64,000 bases of DNA, from positions 2,170,001-2,234,000 of the forward strand of contig NZ_JAUFQQ010000005.1 in the NCBI RefSeq assembly GCF_030409845.1, read 5' to 3'. Under the pieces are notes generated by a model. The model saw nothing but the letters and a program-made list of their open reading frames with translations, ran no database searches and was not told the DNA's origin. This document shows positions 28,520-37,009 of the stretch, piece by piece. Position numbers and translations under genes: made by a program. How positions within the stretch are numbered: position 1 is the stretch's first letter; each line of letters starts with the position of its first letter. This DNA is from Flavobacterium branchiarum. Its GTDB lineage: Bacteria > Bacteroidota > Bacteroidia > Flavobacteriales > Flavobacteriaceae.

Positions 28520-29614
28520 TTATTTAAACTTGAGTTTTTGTGGCGCATTTTGTAAAAAGTTATAAAGCGCAATATTAATATAAAAGTTTTCTTTACCTAT
28601 TTTATGCAAAGTAATCAGTTTTAATTCTATTAATTGATCCAAGTATTTTGAAGCCGTTTGTCTTGTAATCCCTAAATCTTCAACAATAAAATCAATTTTT
28701 GTGTAGGGATGTTTAAACAGATTGTTAATTAAATCTTGAGAATAAATTTTGGGTAAGTTTTCACGAATTTCTTTTTTATACTCCATCATTAGTTTTTTAA
28801 TTCCTCGGATAATTGCTGTTGTTTGTTTTGAGGTTTGTTCAACGGCTTCAAGTATAAAAAGAATCCAAGGTTCCCAATCTTGAGTTATTCGAGTTTCTTG
28901 TAATAAATGATAATAATTAGCTTTGTTTTGATTAATGTACCTACTTAGATAAAGGATAGGTAAATGTAATAGATCTTCTTTTACTAGGTACAAAATATTG
29001 ATAATTCTACCTGTACGCCCATTCCCATCGTAAAAAGGGTGGATACTTTCGAATTGATGGTGAATGATTGCCATTTTAATTAATGGGTCTAAATCCGTTA
29101 ATTCATCATCATTAATAAAAAGTTCCAAATTACGCATCAAACTTACTATATCGTCATGGTTTTGTGGAGGAGTATAAACTACTTCACCAGTCTGACCATT
29201 TTTTAATTCTGTTCCAGGCAATTTTCTAAATCCTGCTTTCGTTTCTTCTAATATTCCTTGGATTTCAATTATTTGATTACTAGTTAAGATTTTATTTTCA
29301 CGGACTGACTTGAATCCTTCTTTTAAAGCTGTGGCATAATTAAAAACTTCTTTTGCGGCTGTACTTGCAAACTGTTGTGCAATACTGTCACTTGAAAATA
29401 ACTCATCATGTGTAGTAATAATATTCTCAATAGCGGAACTATCTTTTGCTTCCTGTAAAGATAAAGTGTTGAGTACAATAACTTCATTAGGGATTGTCTC
29501 GGCTACTCCGTTAAGTTCAGCAAGTGCTCGATGTGCTACAGCTAATTTTTTAAGAACTATTTTAGTCTCAACGTCTTGTTTAAATGGTTATATAGGAAGT
29601 TTAAATTGGCTCAT
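28520..29614 (-). pseudogene. Fic-family protein with in-frame stop at codon 9
   Basis: The minus-strand frame from ATG at 29614 reads MSQFKLPI, then TAA at 29588-29590, then about 355 further codons without interruption in the same frame to 28520. The body is a full Fic/DOC AMPylator: an N-terminal inhibitory helix with SSAIEN (fits the S/TxxxE(G/N) autoinhibition motif), the active-site HPFYDGNGRTGR, and a C-terminal winged-helix (RQTASKYLDQLIELK). The N-terminal phrase LPI-stop-PFK replaces the family's usual Pro-rich start. No ATG or GTG lies between the stop and the first family motifs; a TTG at 29221 would begin past the inhibitory motif. Either a recent nonsense mutation or a sequencing error. 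Confidence 0.8.
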
Positions 29615-29798
29615 GTATTCTTATTAGTAATTTATTGAAGACTTAATAATAAAATATTATTTCTTCAAAATTAAGTTTTTTATTTAATCTTATCTAAATA
29701 CTTCTTCATAACCCAACCTGTTTCCATTAAATTATCTTTGGGATTGATATAACTTACAAAAGCCTACTTATGATTGATTTGTAACACCACTTCAAAAC
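29615..29798. other. AT-rich gap between Fic remnant and repeats
   Basis: No open frame or RNA gene is recognisable. The sequence is about 75 percent A+T and leads into the palindromic repeat array. Confidence 0.5.
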
Positions 29799-30131
29799 CT
29801 TGTCACTCTGAGGGACGAAGAGTCTTCGTTAGTAGCTCGTGGAGATTCTTCGTTCCTCAGAAAGACAAGACTGGGCGAAGAAAAGCTTTGTGTTAGCTTC
29901 TTTACGGCTATTATTTTACGCAATCAATAATCGCAATCTTGTCACTCTGAGAAACGAAGAGTCTTCATTAGTAGCTCGTGGAGGTTCTTCCTCCGTCAGA
30001 AAGACAAGACTGGGCAAAGAAAAGCTTTGTCTTAGTTTCTTTGGGCTATTATTTTACGCAATCAACAATCGCAATCTTGTCACTCTAAGGAACGAAGAGT
30101 CTTCGTTAGTAGCTCGTGGAGTTTCTTCGTC
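29799..30131. repeat. Tandem array of CTGAGGAACGAAGA palindromic repeats (2.4 copies)
   Basis: Units start at 29799, 29938 and 30076 (period about 139 bp). Each has a 71-bp imperfect palindrome, left arm CTTGTCACTCTGAGGAACGA and right arm TCGTTCCTCAGAAAGACAAG, separated by a GTTAGTAGCTCGTGGAG loop, then a spacer carrying ACGGCTATTATTTTACGCA. The third copy is cut off after the loop. A 107-residue open frame through the array is spurious. Confidence 0.92.
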
Positions 30132-30142
30132 TATTCGCTATT

Positions 30143-30178
30143 GCCCTAACTTTCCTTCTTAAGAAAGAAAGTTAGGGC
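30143..30178. terminator. Long hairpin at the end of the repeat array
   Basis: Perfect arms GCCCTAACTTTC / GAAAGTTAGGGC around a 12-base loop. A T-rich stretch follows only about 20 bases later, so it may be a structural repeat rather than a terminator. It insulates the toxin-antitoxin promoter from the left. Confidence 0.5.
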
Positions 30179-30264
30179 AGGGCTGAGAAATGCGATGTGT
30201 TAGTTTTTTTGTTCGATTTTTTTTATTTTAAAGTTGTGTAATGTGTTGTTTATGGTTAATTATG

Positions 30265-30305
30265 CAACTTTATAGTTGTTTTTTTTGTGTCTTTATGTAT
30301 ATTTG
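30265..30305 (+). promoter_or_regulatory. Toxin-antitoxin promoter with overlapping palindromic operator
   Basis: TTG (30276-30278), 19 bases, TATATTTG (30298-30305) is an ideal Bacteroidota promoter. The TTG is the last three bases of the palindrome CAACT-TTAT-AGTTG (30265-30278), and a further AAAGTTG half-site lies at 30230-30236. The palindrome resembles the AACCT/AGGTT operator of E. coli mqsRA in form, so it may bind the HTH of the downstream antitoxin. Transcription would begin near 30312. Confidence 0.6.
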
Positions 30306-30316
30306 TACGCAATTCA

Positions 30317-30676
30317 ATGCTTATGGTTTTAGAAAGAGAAGTTAAAATTTTTTTAAGTGAGCTAAAGCAGTTCTTAAAGATCTGGCCTATAGTATTTTTG
30401 CATAGACCCAAAAATAGTTTGCAAAACCTTGCAGATATTGGTATTACAGCGAAAAGACGTCTGGAAATTATCCTAGACTTAGAAATAGAAGATTATTCCC
30501 AAGGTCCATTAAGTGAAACACAGCAAAATGGAACGGCAATGTGGGTGTTCGGTAAAGTAGTTAAAAAAACGGAAGTTTATATTAAATTAACTGTTAACAA
30601 AGATAGTAACCACGTAATTTGTATTTCATTTCATATTGCAGAAGATACAATGAATTATCCCTTAAAAGTCAAATAA
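30317..30676 (+). CDS. MqsR-like toxin (type II toxin-antitoxin)
   Basis: 119 residues from ATG 30317 (30323 is an equally good alternative); the longer frame from 30287 begins upstream of the -7 box and is rejected. The sequence fits the MqsR-type mRNA-interferase-like fold: helix EVKIFLSELKQFLK, the block RRLEIILDLEIEDYSQGPL, then MWVFGKVVKKTEVYIKLTV and VICISFHIAE. The conserved Tyr of QVYLKI in E. coli MqsR is kept (EVYIKL), while the catalytic Gln and second Lys are not obvious, so activity is unproven. The stop at 30676 is one base before the antitoxin start at 30678, indicating coupled translation. Confidence 0.72.
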   Translation: MLMVLEREVKIFLSELKQFLKIWPIVFLHRPKNSLQNLADIGITAKRRLEIILDLEIEDYSQGPLSETQQNGTAMWVFGKVVKKTEVYIKLTVNKDSNHVICISFHIAEDTMNYPLKVK

Positions 30677-30677
30677 G

Positions 30678-31688
30678 ATGAAAAGCCCATTTACTAATGA
30701 AGAAATGATTTTACTGAACGAAAAAAGTAGTTTAGTATTTCGTAATAAAGAATTTCAATATGTGTTTCATTATTATTGGTGTAAGGAAACAGAAGAAAAA
30801 ATTACAACAACAGAATTAGATGAATTAAATATTAATCAGGTTTATAATCAATATAGAGATTTACATAATATACCTTTTCCTGATGAGATTTATAATATTA
30901 GAAAGAAATACGATTTATCAGCAAATAAAATGTCTTTATTGTTGGGTTTAGGGCCCAATAGTTACAGACATTATGAAAAAGGAGAAATTCCTAGTTTAGT
31001 TATTGCTAATTTAATTCAATCTATCATTGTAAATCATAATGTTTTTAAACAATTAGTGGAATGGAATAAAGAGTTGAAAGATTCAGATAAAGTTAAAATT
31101 TTAGCTAGAATTGAATCCGTAGAATCAAAAGGGAATGATGAAAATTACGCTATAGAAGAGTATTTAAATCTATCTTGTGGTAATTTGGTGCCAGGTAAGA
31201 TGACTGGTTATAAAAAAACGAACATACATAAGTTGTCTGAAATGGTTTTATTTTTTACTGAAAAAATGCAACCAACAGTTACAGCAATGAATAAGCTTTT
31301 GTTTTATTCTGATTTTTTACATTATAAGGAAACTGCCTATTCAATAAGTGGGTCATCATACATGGCACATAATTATGGACCAGTTCCTGTTAAGTTTAGA
31401 ACTATTTATGAATACATGGCTGACCAACAATTGATAGAATTTAAATGTGAAGATTATGGCAATGGTGTTATTGGCGAAAGATTTTGTCCAACTGAGCATA
31501 AAAAATTTAACTCAGAGCTGTTTAATGAATCTGAAATTAAAGTTTTATCTGTTATTGCGGATTTTTTTAAAGGCATGAATGCTTCGCAAATTATGAATGA
31601 AAGTCATAAAGAAAAGGCATGGACTGAAAATGTTAAAGAAAAAGCATTAATAGATTATAGTTATAGCTTCGACCTGTTAGTTGTTTAA
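30678..31688 (+). CDS. Antitoxin: MqsA-like HTH fused to Panacea (DUF4065/SocA-like) domain
   Basis: 336 residues in two parts. Residues 1-125 align by eye with MqsA: the MKCPVC opening becomes MKSPFT, a single Cys remains in YYWCKET where MqsA has two, and the HTH follows as IRKKYDLSANKMSLLLG with GPNSYRHYEKGEIP, close to the MqsA RYEKG helix. Residues about 185-330 match DUF4065 (Panacea/SocA), with MNKLLFYSDFLHYKETAYSISGSSY split across the known core, HNYGPVP and a C-terminal helix bundle. Panacea domains neutralise many unrelated toxins. Here it should inhibit the MqsR-like toxin and repress the promoter through the HTH. The apparent loss of the zinc ribbon is notable. Confidence 0.8.
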   Translation: MKSPFTNEEMILLNEKSSLVFRNKEFQYVFHYYWCKETEEKITTTELDELNINQVYNQYRDLHNIPFPDEIYNIRKKYDLSANKMSLLLGLGPNSYRHYEKGEIPSLVIANLIQSIIVNHNVFKQLVEWNKELKDSDKVKILARIESVESKGNDENYAIEEYLNLSCGNLVPGKMTGYKKTNIHKLSEMVLFFTEKMQPTVTAMNKLLFYSDFLHYKETAYSISGSSYMAHNYGPVPVKFRTIYEYMADQQLIEFKCEDYGNGVIGERFCPTEHKKFNSELFNESEIKVLSVIADFFKGMNASQIMNESHKEKAWTENVKEKALIDYSYSFDLLVV

Positions 31689-31799
31689 TAATTTGAAAAA
31701 GCTAATGATCTCAGGTCAATAAATGGGAAATGCTTCCAGTATTGTTAAGTCTTGATAGTGTCTTTACGGCTATTATTTTACGCATTAAACAATCGCAAT

Positions 31800-31870
31800 C
31801 TTGTCACTCTGAGGAACGAAGAGTCTTTGTTAGTAGCACGTGGAGGTTCTTCGTTCCTCAGAAAGACAAG
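31800..31870. repeat. CTGAGGAACGAAGA palindromic repeat (single copy)
   Basis: A 71-bp imperfect palindrome with the same arms and loop as the array at 29.8-30.1 kb, preceded by the same ACGGCTATTATTTTACGCA spacer (31765-31783). It lies between the antitoxin gene and the convergent XRE gene. Confidence 0.9.
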
Positions 31871-31893
31871 TTTGGGGTTTAAAAAAAAATGGA

Positions 31894-31922
31894 ACAAAAA
31901 AAGAGACCATATCGGTCTCTCT
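31894..31922 (-). terminator. Intrinsic terminator of the XRE gene
   Basis: Stem AGAGACC / GGTCTCT with a five-base loop and, on the minus strand, a run of T residues. It is 27 bp past the XRE stop codon. Confidence 0.82.
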
Positions 31923-31948
31923 TAAAATAAATTATGTTTCATAAAAGG

Positions 31949-32368
31949 TTATTCGCCTTTTAGTAATTTCTCCAAATATTCGTTTTTGTCTTTTTCAGAC
32001 TGTAATAAACGTTCGTAGAGTTTTTTGTTTTCTTCTACAGCTTCCATCAATTTATCTAATGGATTGAATGTGCAATGATTTGATTGTATAGCTCCATTAC
32101 TGTGGCTAAAGTCGTTATCGTAAATAGTGTTGAAATAATTAATCACGTTTTCTTCTGTAAAATTTTTAATTGCTTCAACAGAAACTTCCAGCACTTTTGC
32201 AATTTCAATAAGCTTTTCTTCATCAACATTTTCGCTTGCTTCAATATTAGAAACAGATTGTTGAGATAAGCCAATTGCAAAAGCCAACGCTTCTTGTTTC
32301 ATGCCTTTAAGTTCTCTAATTCGGCTAATATTTTTGCCAATATGTTTTGGTTTTGTTGCTGTGCTCAT
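31949..32368 (-). CDS. XRE-family (Cro/CI-type) HTH regulator
   Basis: 139 residues. The helix-turn-helix spans about 13-68 (ISRIRELKGMKQEALAFAIG, LSQQSVSNIEASE), and a C-terminal coiled coil follows (about 105-139, LMEAVEENKKLYERLLQSEKD), suggesting a dimer or oligomer. Such proteins are common in mobile or accessory regions. No obvious operon partner. The target is unknown. Confidence 0.88.
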   Translation of the reverse strand: MSTATKPKHIGKNISRIRELKGMKQEALAFAIGLSQQSVSNIEASENVDEEKLIEIAKVLEVSVEAIKNFTEENVINYFNTIYDNDFSHSNGAIQSNHCTFNPLDKLMEAVEENKKLYERLLQSEKDKNEYLEKLLKGE

Positions 32369-32469
32369 ATTTCAAAGATATTTAAAATTCTTAAAGGAAA
32401 ATATATTTTAGTAAAAAACCTCAATTTTATAAGATACGGTTTTGATGACCTTGTTCGGATTAATTTTCT

Positions 32470-32976
32470 TTACAATTTAATTTCAAACAAGCTAAAAGAA
32501 CCTTCTTTGTAATGTTCGGGTAATTCGTTTGTCCACTCGATAACGCTAACGCCTTTGAAATCAAAACCACAACTCATATAGTACTTGTTTATTCTTTCGT
32601 TGCCGCTATGAGTGTCTAATCTTATGTAAGATTTGTTATTCTCTTTGGCATATATTTTTACCCATTCGATAATTTTTTTGACATACGATTGACCCCTGAA
32701 TTTAGGATTCGTCGCAATTCGATGTAGGTAAACAGCAGGATCTGCGCTGGCTTCTTTCCAAATAATTAAATCATTAAAAGTAAGCACAAAAGTGCAGGCA
32801 ACTTCGCCATCTTCTTTGATTACAAAATGACGGTCTTCGGAGATTTCTTTTTCTATTAAGGCTCTTTCAAAACCTCTCCAGCTTTTATTATTAACAGTTT
32901 TTTGGTACGATGTAGCTTCATTATAAATATCGAAAACAGCATCGATATCTTCATTTGTAGTTTTAAAAAATTCCAT
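32470..32976 (-). CDS. GNAT-family N-acetyltransferase
   Basis: 168 residues with a GNAT fold: the acetyl-CoA pyrophosphate-binding loop is seen as RIATNPKFRGQSYVKKI near 88-104 (R-x-x-G-x-G/S form), followed by the NERINKYYMSCGF segment typical of motif B. No signal or membrane segment. The substrate is unknown; it is one of three GNAT genes in this 12-kb stretch. The start follows a short AT-rich leader. Confidence 0.88.
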   Translation of the reverse strand: MEFFKTTNEDIDAVFDIYNEATSYQKTVNNKSWRGFERALIEKEISEDRHFVIKEDGEVACTFVLTFNDLIIWKEASADPAVYLHRIATNPKFRGQSYVKKIIEWVKIYAKENNKSYIRLDTHSGNERINKYYMSCGFDFKGVSVIEWTNELPEHYKEGSFSLFEIKL

Positions 32977-33130
32977 TATAGTGTTTATTCTGTAGATTAA
33001 TCAATCCTTCAAAGGTAAATCTTTCTTTTTGGAAACATCTAAAATTTGCTTGTCAGATACCTATTTTTATTTTAACGGAAGATTTGTGTCGTTAGAGTGT
33101 TCATTTGTTTTATGTCTGTAAAAATTATAT

Positions 33131-33292
33131 TTAACACATAGACACATAGTTTTGTAAACTTTATAAAAGGCGTTTCACTTAAAATAAATCACATAGCGCT
33201 ATGCGAAAAAAATATTTTTCTTGAATCATCTTTGATTATCGATTTAAAATCTATGTCCCGATAGCTATCGGGACTATGTGTTGAAATAATTA
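33131..33292. repeat. ACACATAG palindromic repeat element (copy 2, inverted)
   Basis: An approximately 160-bp element starting TTAACACATAGACACATAG and ending CGGGACTATGTGTTGAAATAA, with internal CACATAGCGCTATG and a conserved AAAGGCGTTTCACTTAAAA stretch. Compared with copies at 25.7 and 58.4 kb, the core runs in the opposite direction, so the element has an orientation. It is immediately downstream of the minus-strand nitrilase gene. Confidence 0.85.
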
Positions 33293-33303
33293 AAGCTAAC
33301 TAG

Positions 33304-34269
33304 TTAGCTTTTACTTTTTTCGTCCGTATTCAACCAAACTACATTCTGTTCCGATTTGTGATCTTGACCAATGATATCTCGATATAAATCTGGTCTTCTT
33401 GCTTTTATGTAGCGATTTCCTCCTGCTTGAATGCATTTTTCGGGAGTAATAATTGCTGTTGCAAAAGAGTCTTCAAATGATCGGCATTCGGCAATTACAT
33501 CTCCAAAAGGATCAATAATCATTGAGCAACCATTTTTTAGTTGGTCATCGTCCATACCAATTGGATTGGAGAAAACGGCATAAATTGCATTATCGTATGC
33601 TCTTGCAGGTGGCCATTTCATTAACCAATCGCGCCCTTTCATTCCGTCGAATTCCAATCGTAGTGAAGTTGGGTCGGCTTCGCGGTTTTCCCAAAGTTGA
33701 GGTGCCACAAAACCAGCACCAGGTCGGGTAGAAGGCGTGCACATTGTGACGTGGGGCATAAAAATAATGTCGGCGCCTAAAAGTGTTGTTGCTCGAACGT
33801 TTTCGATTATGTTGTTGTCATAGCAAATTAGGATGCCGCATTTCCAACCATTGATTTCAAAGATGCAATAGCTGTCTCCAGCTGTTAGGTACGGATTTAT
33901 AAACGGATGTAGTTTTCGGTATTTTGCAACCAAACCATTTTTATCAACACAAACATAGGCTTTGAATAAATTATCATGTTCATCCTTTTCAAAAAGTCCT
34001 GCTAATACAACTATGTTGTTGTTTTTGGCTATTTCTGTTAGTTTTAAGATGCTTTCTCCGCTCGGGATGACTTCTGCTAGGTTTAGCATTTGTTTTTTTG
34101 ATAAGTGCCTTGCAAATGTATATCCTGTGATGGAGCATTCGTGAAACGCAATTACATCACAACCTTCGCTTGATGCTTTTCGCGAAAGCTTTTCGATTAC
34201 GGATAAATTATAGTTTTTATCGCCACTTTTATTTTCAAATTGAGCAGTGGCTATTTTTAGATTTTTCAT
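33304..34269 (-). CDS. Nitrilase-superfamily carbon-nitrogen hydrolase
   Basis: 321 residues. The catalytic triad of the superfamily is visible: Glu44 in FHECSITGY, Lys in KYRKLHPF (about 118), and Cys in GILICYDNNI (about 150). No signal peptide, so cytoplasmic. Members hydrolyse nitriles, carbamoyl-amino acids or amides; the residues around the active site do not allow me to choose. It is monocistronic by spacing. The long repeat array lies just upstream of its start, so its promoter must be within about 95 bp (34270-34365) or beyond the array. Confidence 0.88.
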   Translation of the reverse strand: MKNLKIATAQFENKSGDKNYNLSVIEKLSRKASSEGCDVIAFHECSITGYTFARHLSKKQMLNLAEVIPSGESILKLTEIAKNNNIVVLAGLFEKDEHDNLFKAYVCVDKNGLVAKYRKLHPFINPYLTAGDSYCIFEINGWKCGILICYDNNIIENVRATTLLGADIIFMPHVTMCTPSTRPGAGFVAPQLWENREADPTSLRLEFDGMKGRDWLMKWPPARAYDNAIYAVFSNPIGMDDDQLKNGCSMIIDPFGDVIAECRSFEDSFATAIITPEKCIQAGGNRYIKARRPDLYRDIIGQDHKSEQNVVWLNTDEKSKS

Positions 34270-34364
34270 GTTCTACGATATTAATATTTTAGGCAAAAAT
34301 AACGGGCATGATAATTTACAAATTGTATAAAACCGACATTTTGAAGTTGCTTGTGGGACTGAAG

Positions 34365-36945
34365 GTATGATTAGTGGCTGAGAAAATCATTTTAATCTGT
34401 GGAATCTGTGGTAAAAAAGTTTACCGCAAGGTTCGCAAGGTTTGGTGTTGTGGGAATGCGCAAGGTTCGCAAAGTGTTGTGTTGGTTTTTAGTAGCTGAA
34501 AAAAAAATCTTTTTAATCATTTTAATCTGTGGAATCTGTGGTAAAAAAGTTTACCGCAAGGTTCGCAAGGTTTGGTGTTGTGGGAATGCGCAAGGTTCGC
34601 AAAGTGTTGTGTTGATTATAAGTGGGTGAGAAAATCATTTTAATCTGTGAAATCTGTGGCTAAAAAGTTTATCGCAAAGTGCGCAAAGTTCACTGTTGTG
34701 GGGATGCGCAAGGTTCGCAAAGTGCTGTGTTGTATTTTAGTGGCTGAGAAAATCATTTTAATCTGTGGAATCTGTGGCAAAAAAAAATTACCGCAAAGAG
34801 CGCAAAGTTCGCTGTTGTGGGGATGCGCAAGGTTCGCAAAGTGCTGTGTTGTATTTTAGTGGCTGAGAAAATCATTTTAATCTGTGGAATCTGTGGCTGA
34901 AAAAATTTACCGCAAGGTTCGCAAAGTTCGCTGTTGTGGGAAAGCGCAAGGTTCGCTATGTGTTGTGTTGGTTTTTAGTGGCTGAGAAAATCATTTTAAT
35001 CTGTGGAATCTGTGGTAAAAAAGTTTACCGCAAGGTTCGCAAGGTTTGGTGTTGTGGGAATGCGCAAGGTTCGCAAAGTGTTGTGTTGGTTTTTAGTAGC
35101 TGAAAAAAAAATCTTTTTAATCATTTTAATCTGTGGCAAAAAAAAATTACCGCAAAGAGCGCAAAGTTCGCTGTTGTGGGGATGCGCAAGGTTCGCAAAG
35201 TGCTGTGTTGTATTTTAGTGGCTGAGATAATCATTTTAATCTGTGGAATCTGTGGCTAAAAAGTTTACCGCAAAGTGCGCAAGGTTGCTGTTGTATTTTT
35301 AGTGGCTGAGAAAATCATTTTAATCATTTTAATCTGTGGCTAAAAAAGTTTATCGCAAAGTGCGCAAGGTTCGTTGTTGTGGGAATGCGCAAGGTTTGCT
35401 AAGTGTTGTGTTGATTATTAGTGGTTGAAAAAAATCATTTTAATCTGTGGAATCTGTGGCTGAAAAAATTTACCGCAAGGTTCGCAAAGTGTTGTGTTTA
35501 TTTTTAGTGGCTGAGAAAATCATTTTAATCATTTTAATCTGTGGCAAAAAAAAATTACCGCAAAGAGCGCAAAGTTCGCTGTTGTGGGGATGCGCAAGGT
35601 TCGCAAAGTGCTGTGTTGTATTTTAGTGGCTGAGAAAATCATTTTAATCTGTGGAATCTGTGGCTAAAAAGTTTACCGCAAAGTGCGCAAGGTTCACTGT
35701 TGTGGGAATGCGCAAGGTTCGCAAAGTGCTGTGTTGTATTTTAGTGGCTGAGAAAATCATTTTAATCTGTGGAATCTGTGGCAAAAAAAAATTACCGCAA
35801 AGAGCGCAAAGTTCGCTGTTGTGGGGATGCGCAAGGTTCGCAAAGTGCTGTGTTGTATTTTAGTGGCTGAGAAAATCATTTTAATCTGTGGAATCTGTGG
35901 CTAAAAAGTTTACCGCAAAGTGCGCAAGGTTCGCTGTTGTGGGAATGCGCAAGGTTCGCAAAGTGTTGTGTTGTATTTTTAGTGGCTGAGAAAATCATTT
36001 TAATCTGTGGAATCTGTGGAATCTGTGGCTGAAAAAATTTACCGCAAGGTTCGCAAAGTTCGTTGTTGTGGGAATGCGCAAGGTTCGCAAAGTGATGTGT
36101 TGATTATTAGTGGGTGTGAAAACATTTTAATCTGTGGAATCTGTGGAATCTGTGGCTGAAAAAATTTACCGCAAGGTTCGCAAAGTTCGTTGTTGTGGGA
36201 ATGCGCAAGGTTCGCAAAGTGATGTGTTGATTATTAGTGGGTGTGAAAACATTTTAATCTGTGGAATCTGTGGTAAAAAAGTTTACCGCAAGGTTCGCAA
36301 GGTTTGGTGTTGTGGGAATGCGCAAGGTTCGCAAAGTGTTGTGTTGGTTTTTAGTAGCTGAAAAAAAAATCTTTTTAATCATTTTAATCTGTGGCAAAAA
36401 AAAATTACCGCAAAGTGCGCAAAGTTCGCTGTTGTGGGGATGCGCAAGGTTCGCAAAGTGTTGTGTTGGTTTTTAGTGGCTGAGAAAATCATTTTAATCT
36501 GTGAAATCTGTGGCTAAAAAGTTTATCGCAAAGTGCGCAAGGTTCACTGTTGTGGGAATGCGCAAGGTTCGCAAAGTGCTGTGTTGTATTTTAGTGGGTG
36601 AGAAAATCATTTTAATCTGTGGTAAAAAAGTTTATCGCAAAGTGCGCAAGGTTCACTGTTGTGGGAATGCGCAAGGTTCGAAAAGTGCTGTGTTGGTTTT
36701 TAGTAGCTGAAAAAAAAATCTTTTTAATCATTTTAATCTGTGGCAAAAAAAAATTACCGCAAAGAGCGCAAAGTTCGCTGTTGTGGGGATGCGCAAGGTT
36801 CGCAAAGTGATGTGTTGATTTTTAGTAGCTGAAAAAAAAATCTTTTTAATCATTTTAATCTGTGGCTAAAAAAGTTTATCACAAAGTGCGCAAGGTTTGC
36901 TGTTGTGGGGATACGCAAGGTTCGCAAAGCGGTGTGTTGTAATTT
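34365..36945. repeat. Large tandem word-repeat array (about 22 units, 90-132 bp each)
   Basis: About 2.6 kb of tandem composite units. In order, a unit holds TCATTTTAATCTGTGG with one to three AATCTGTGG words, an A-run, ACCGCAAGGTTCGCAAGG, CTGTTGTGGGAATGCGC, AAGGTTCGCAAAGTG, TGTGTTG and TTTTTAGTGGCTGAG. Successive CATTTTAATCTGTG starts occur at about 34387, 34519, 34636, 34753, 34871, 34993, 35124, 35231 and so on to about 36857. Units vary by word gain and loss and by a few point changes. Short open frames (60-77 residues) here are repeat artefacts. It lies between minus-strand genes. Confidence 0.97.
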
Positions 36946-37009
36946 AAAATTTGTTTTTGCTCTTTGCAATAATCAGTGCCATTCGGGTTTTATTGTAGAT
37001 ACGCTAGGA

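Noticed and set aside
29839-30162. 107-residue open frame in the palindromic repeat array
   Set aside because: The protein simply repeats the translated repeat unit; other copies of the unit carry stops.
34399-36810. Several 60-77 residue open frames on the plus strand in the first array
   Set aside because: They start and stop at the same words in each unit, lack promoters and RBS, and vary in frame when words are gained or lost.
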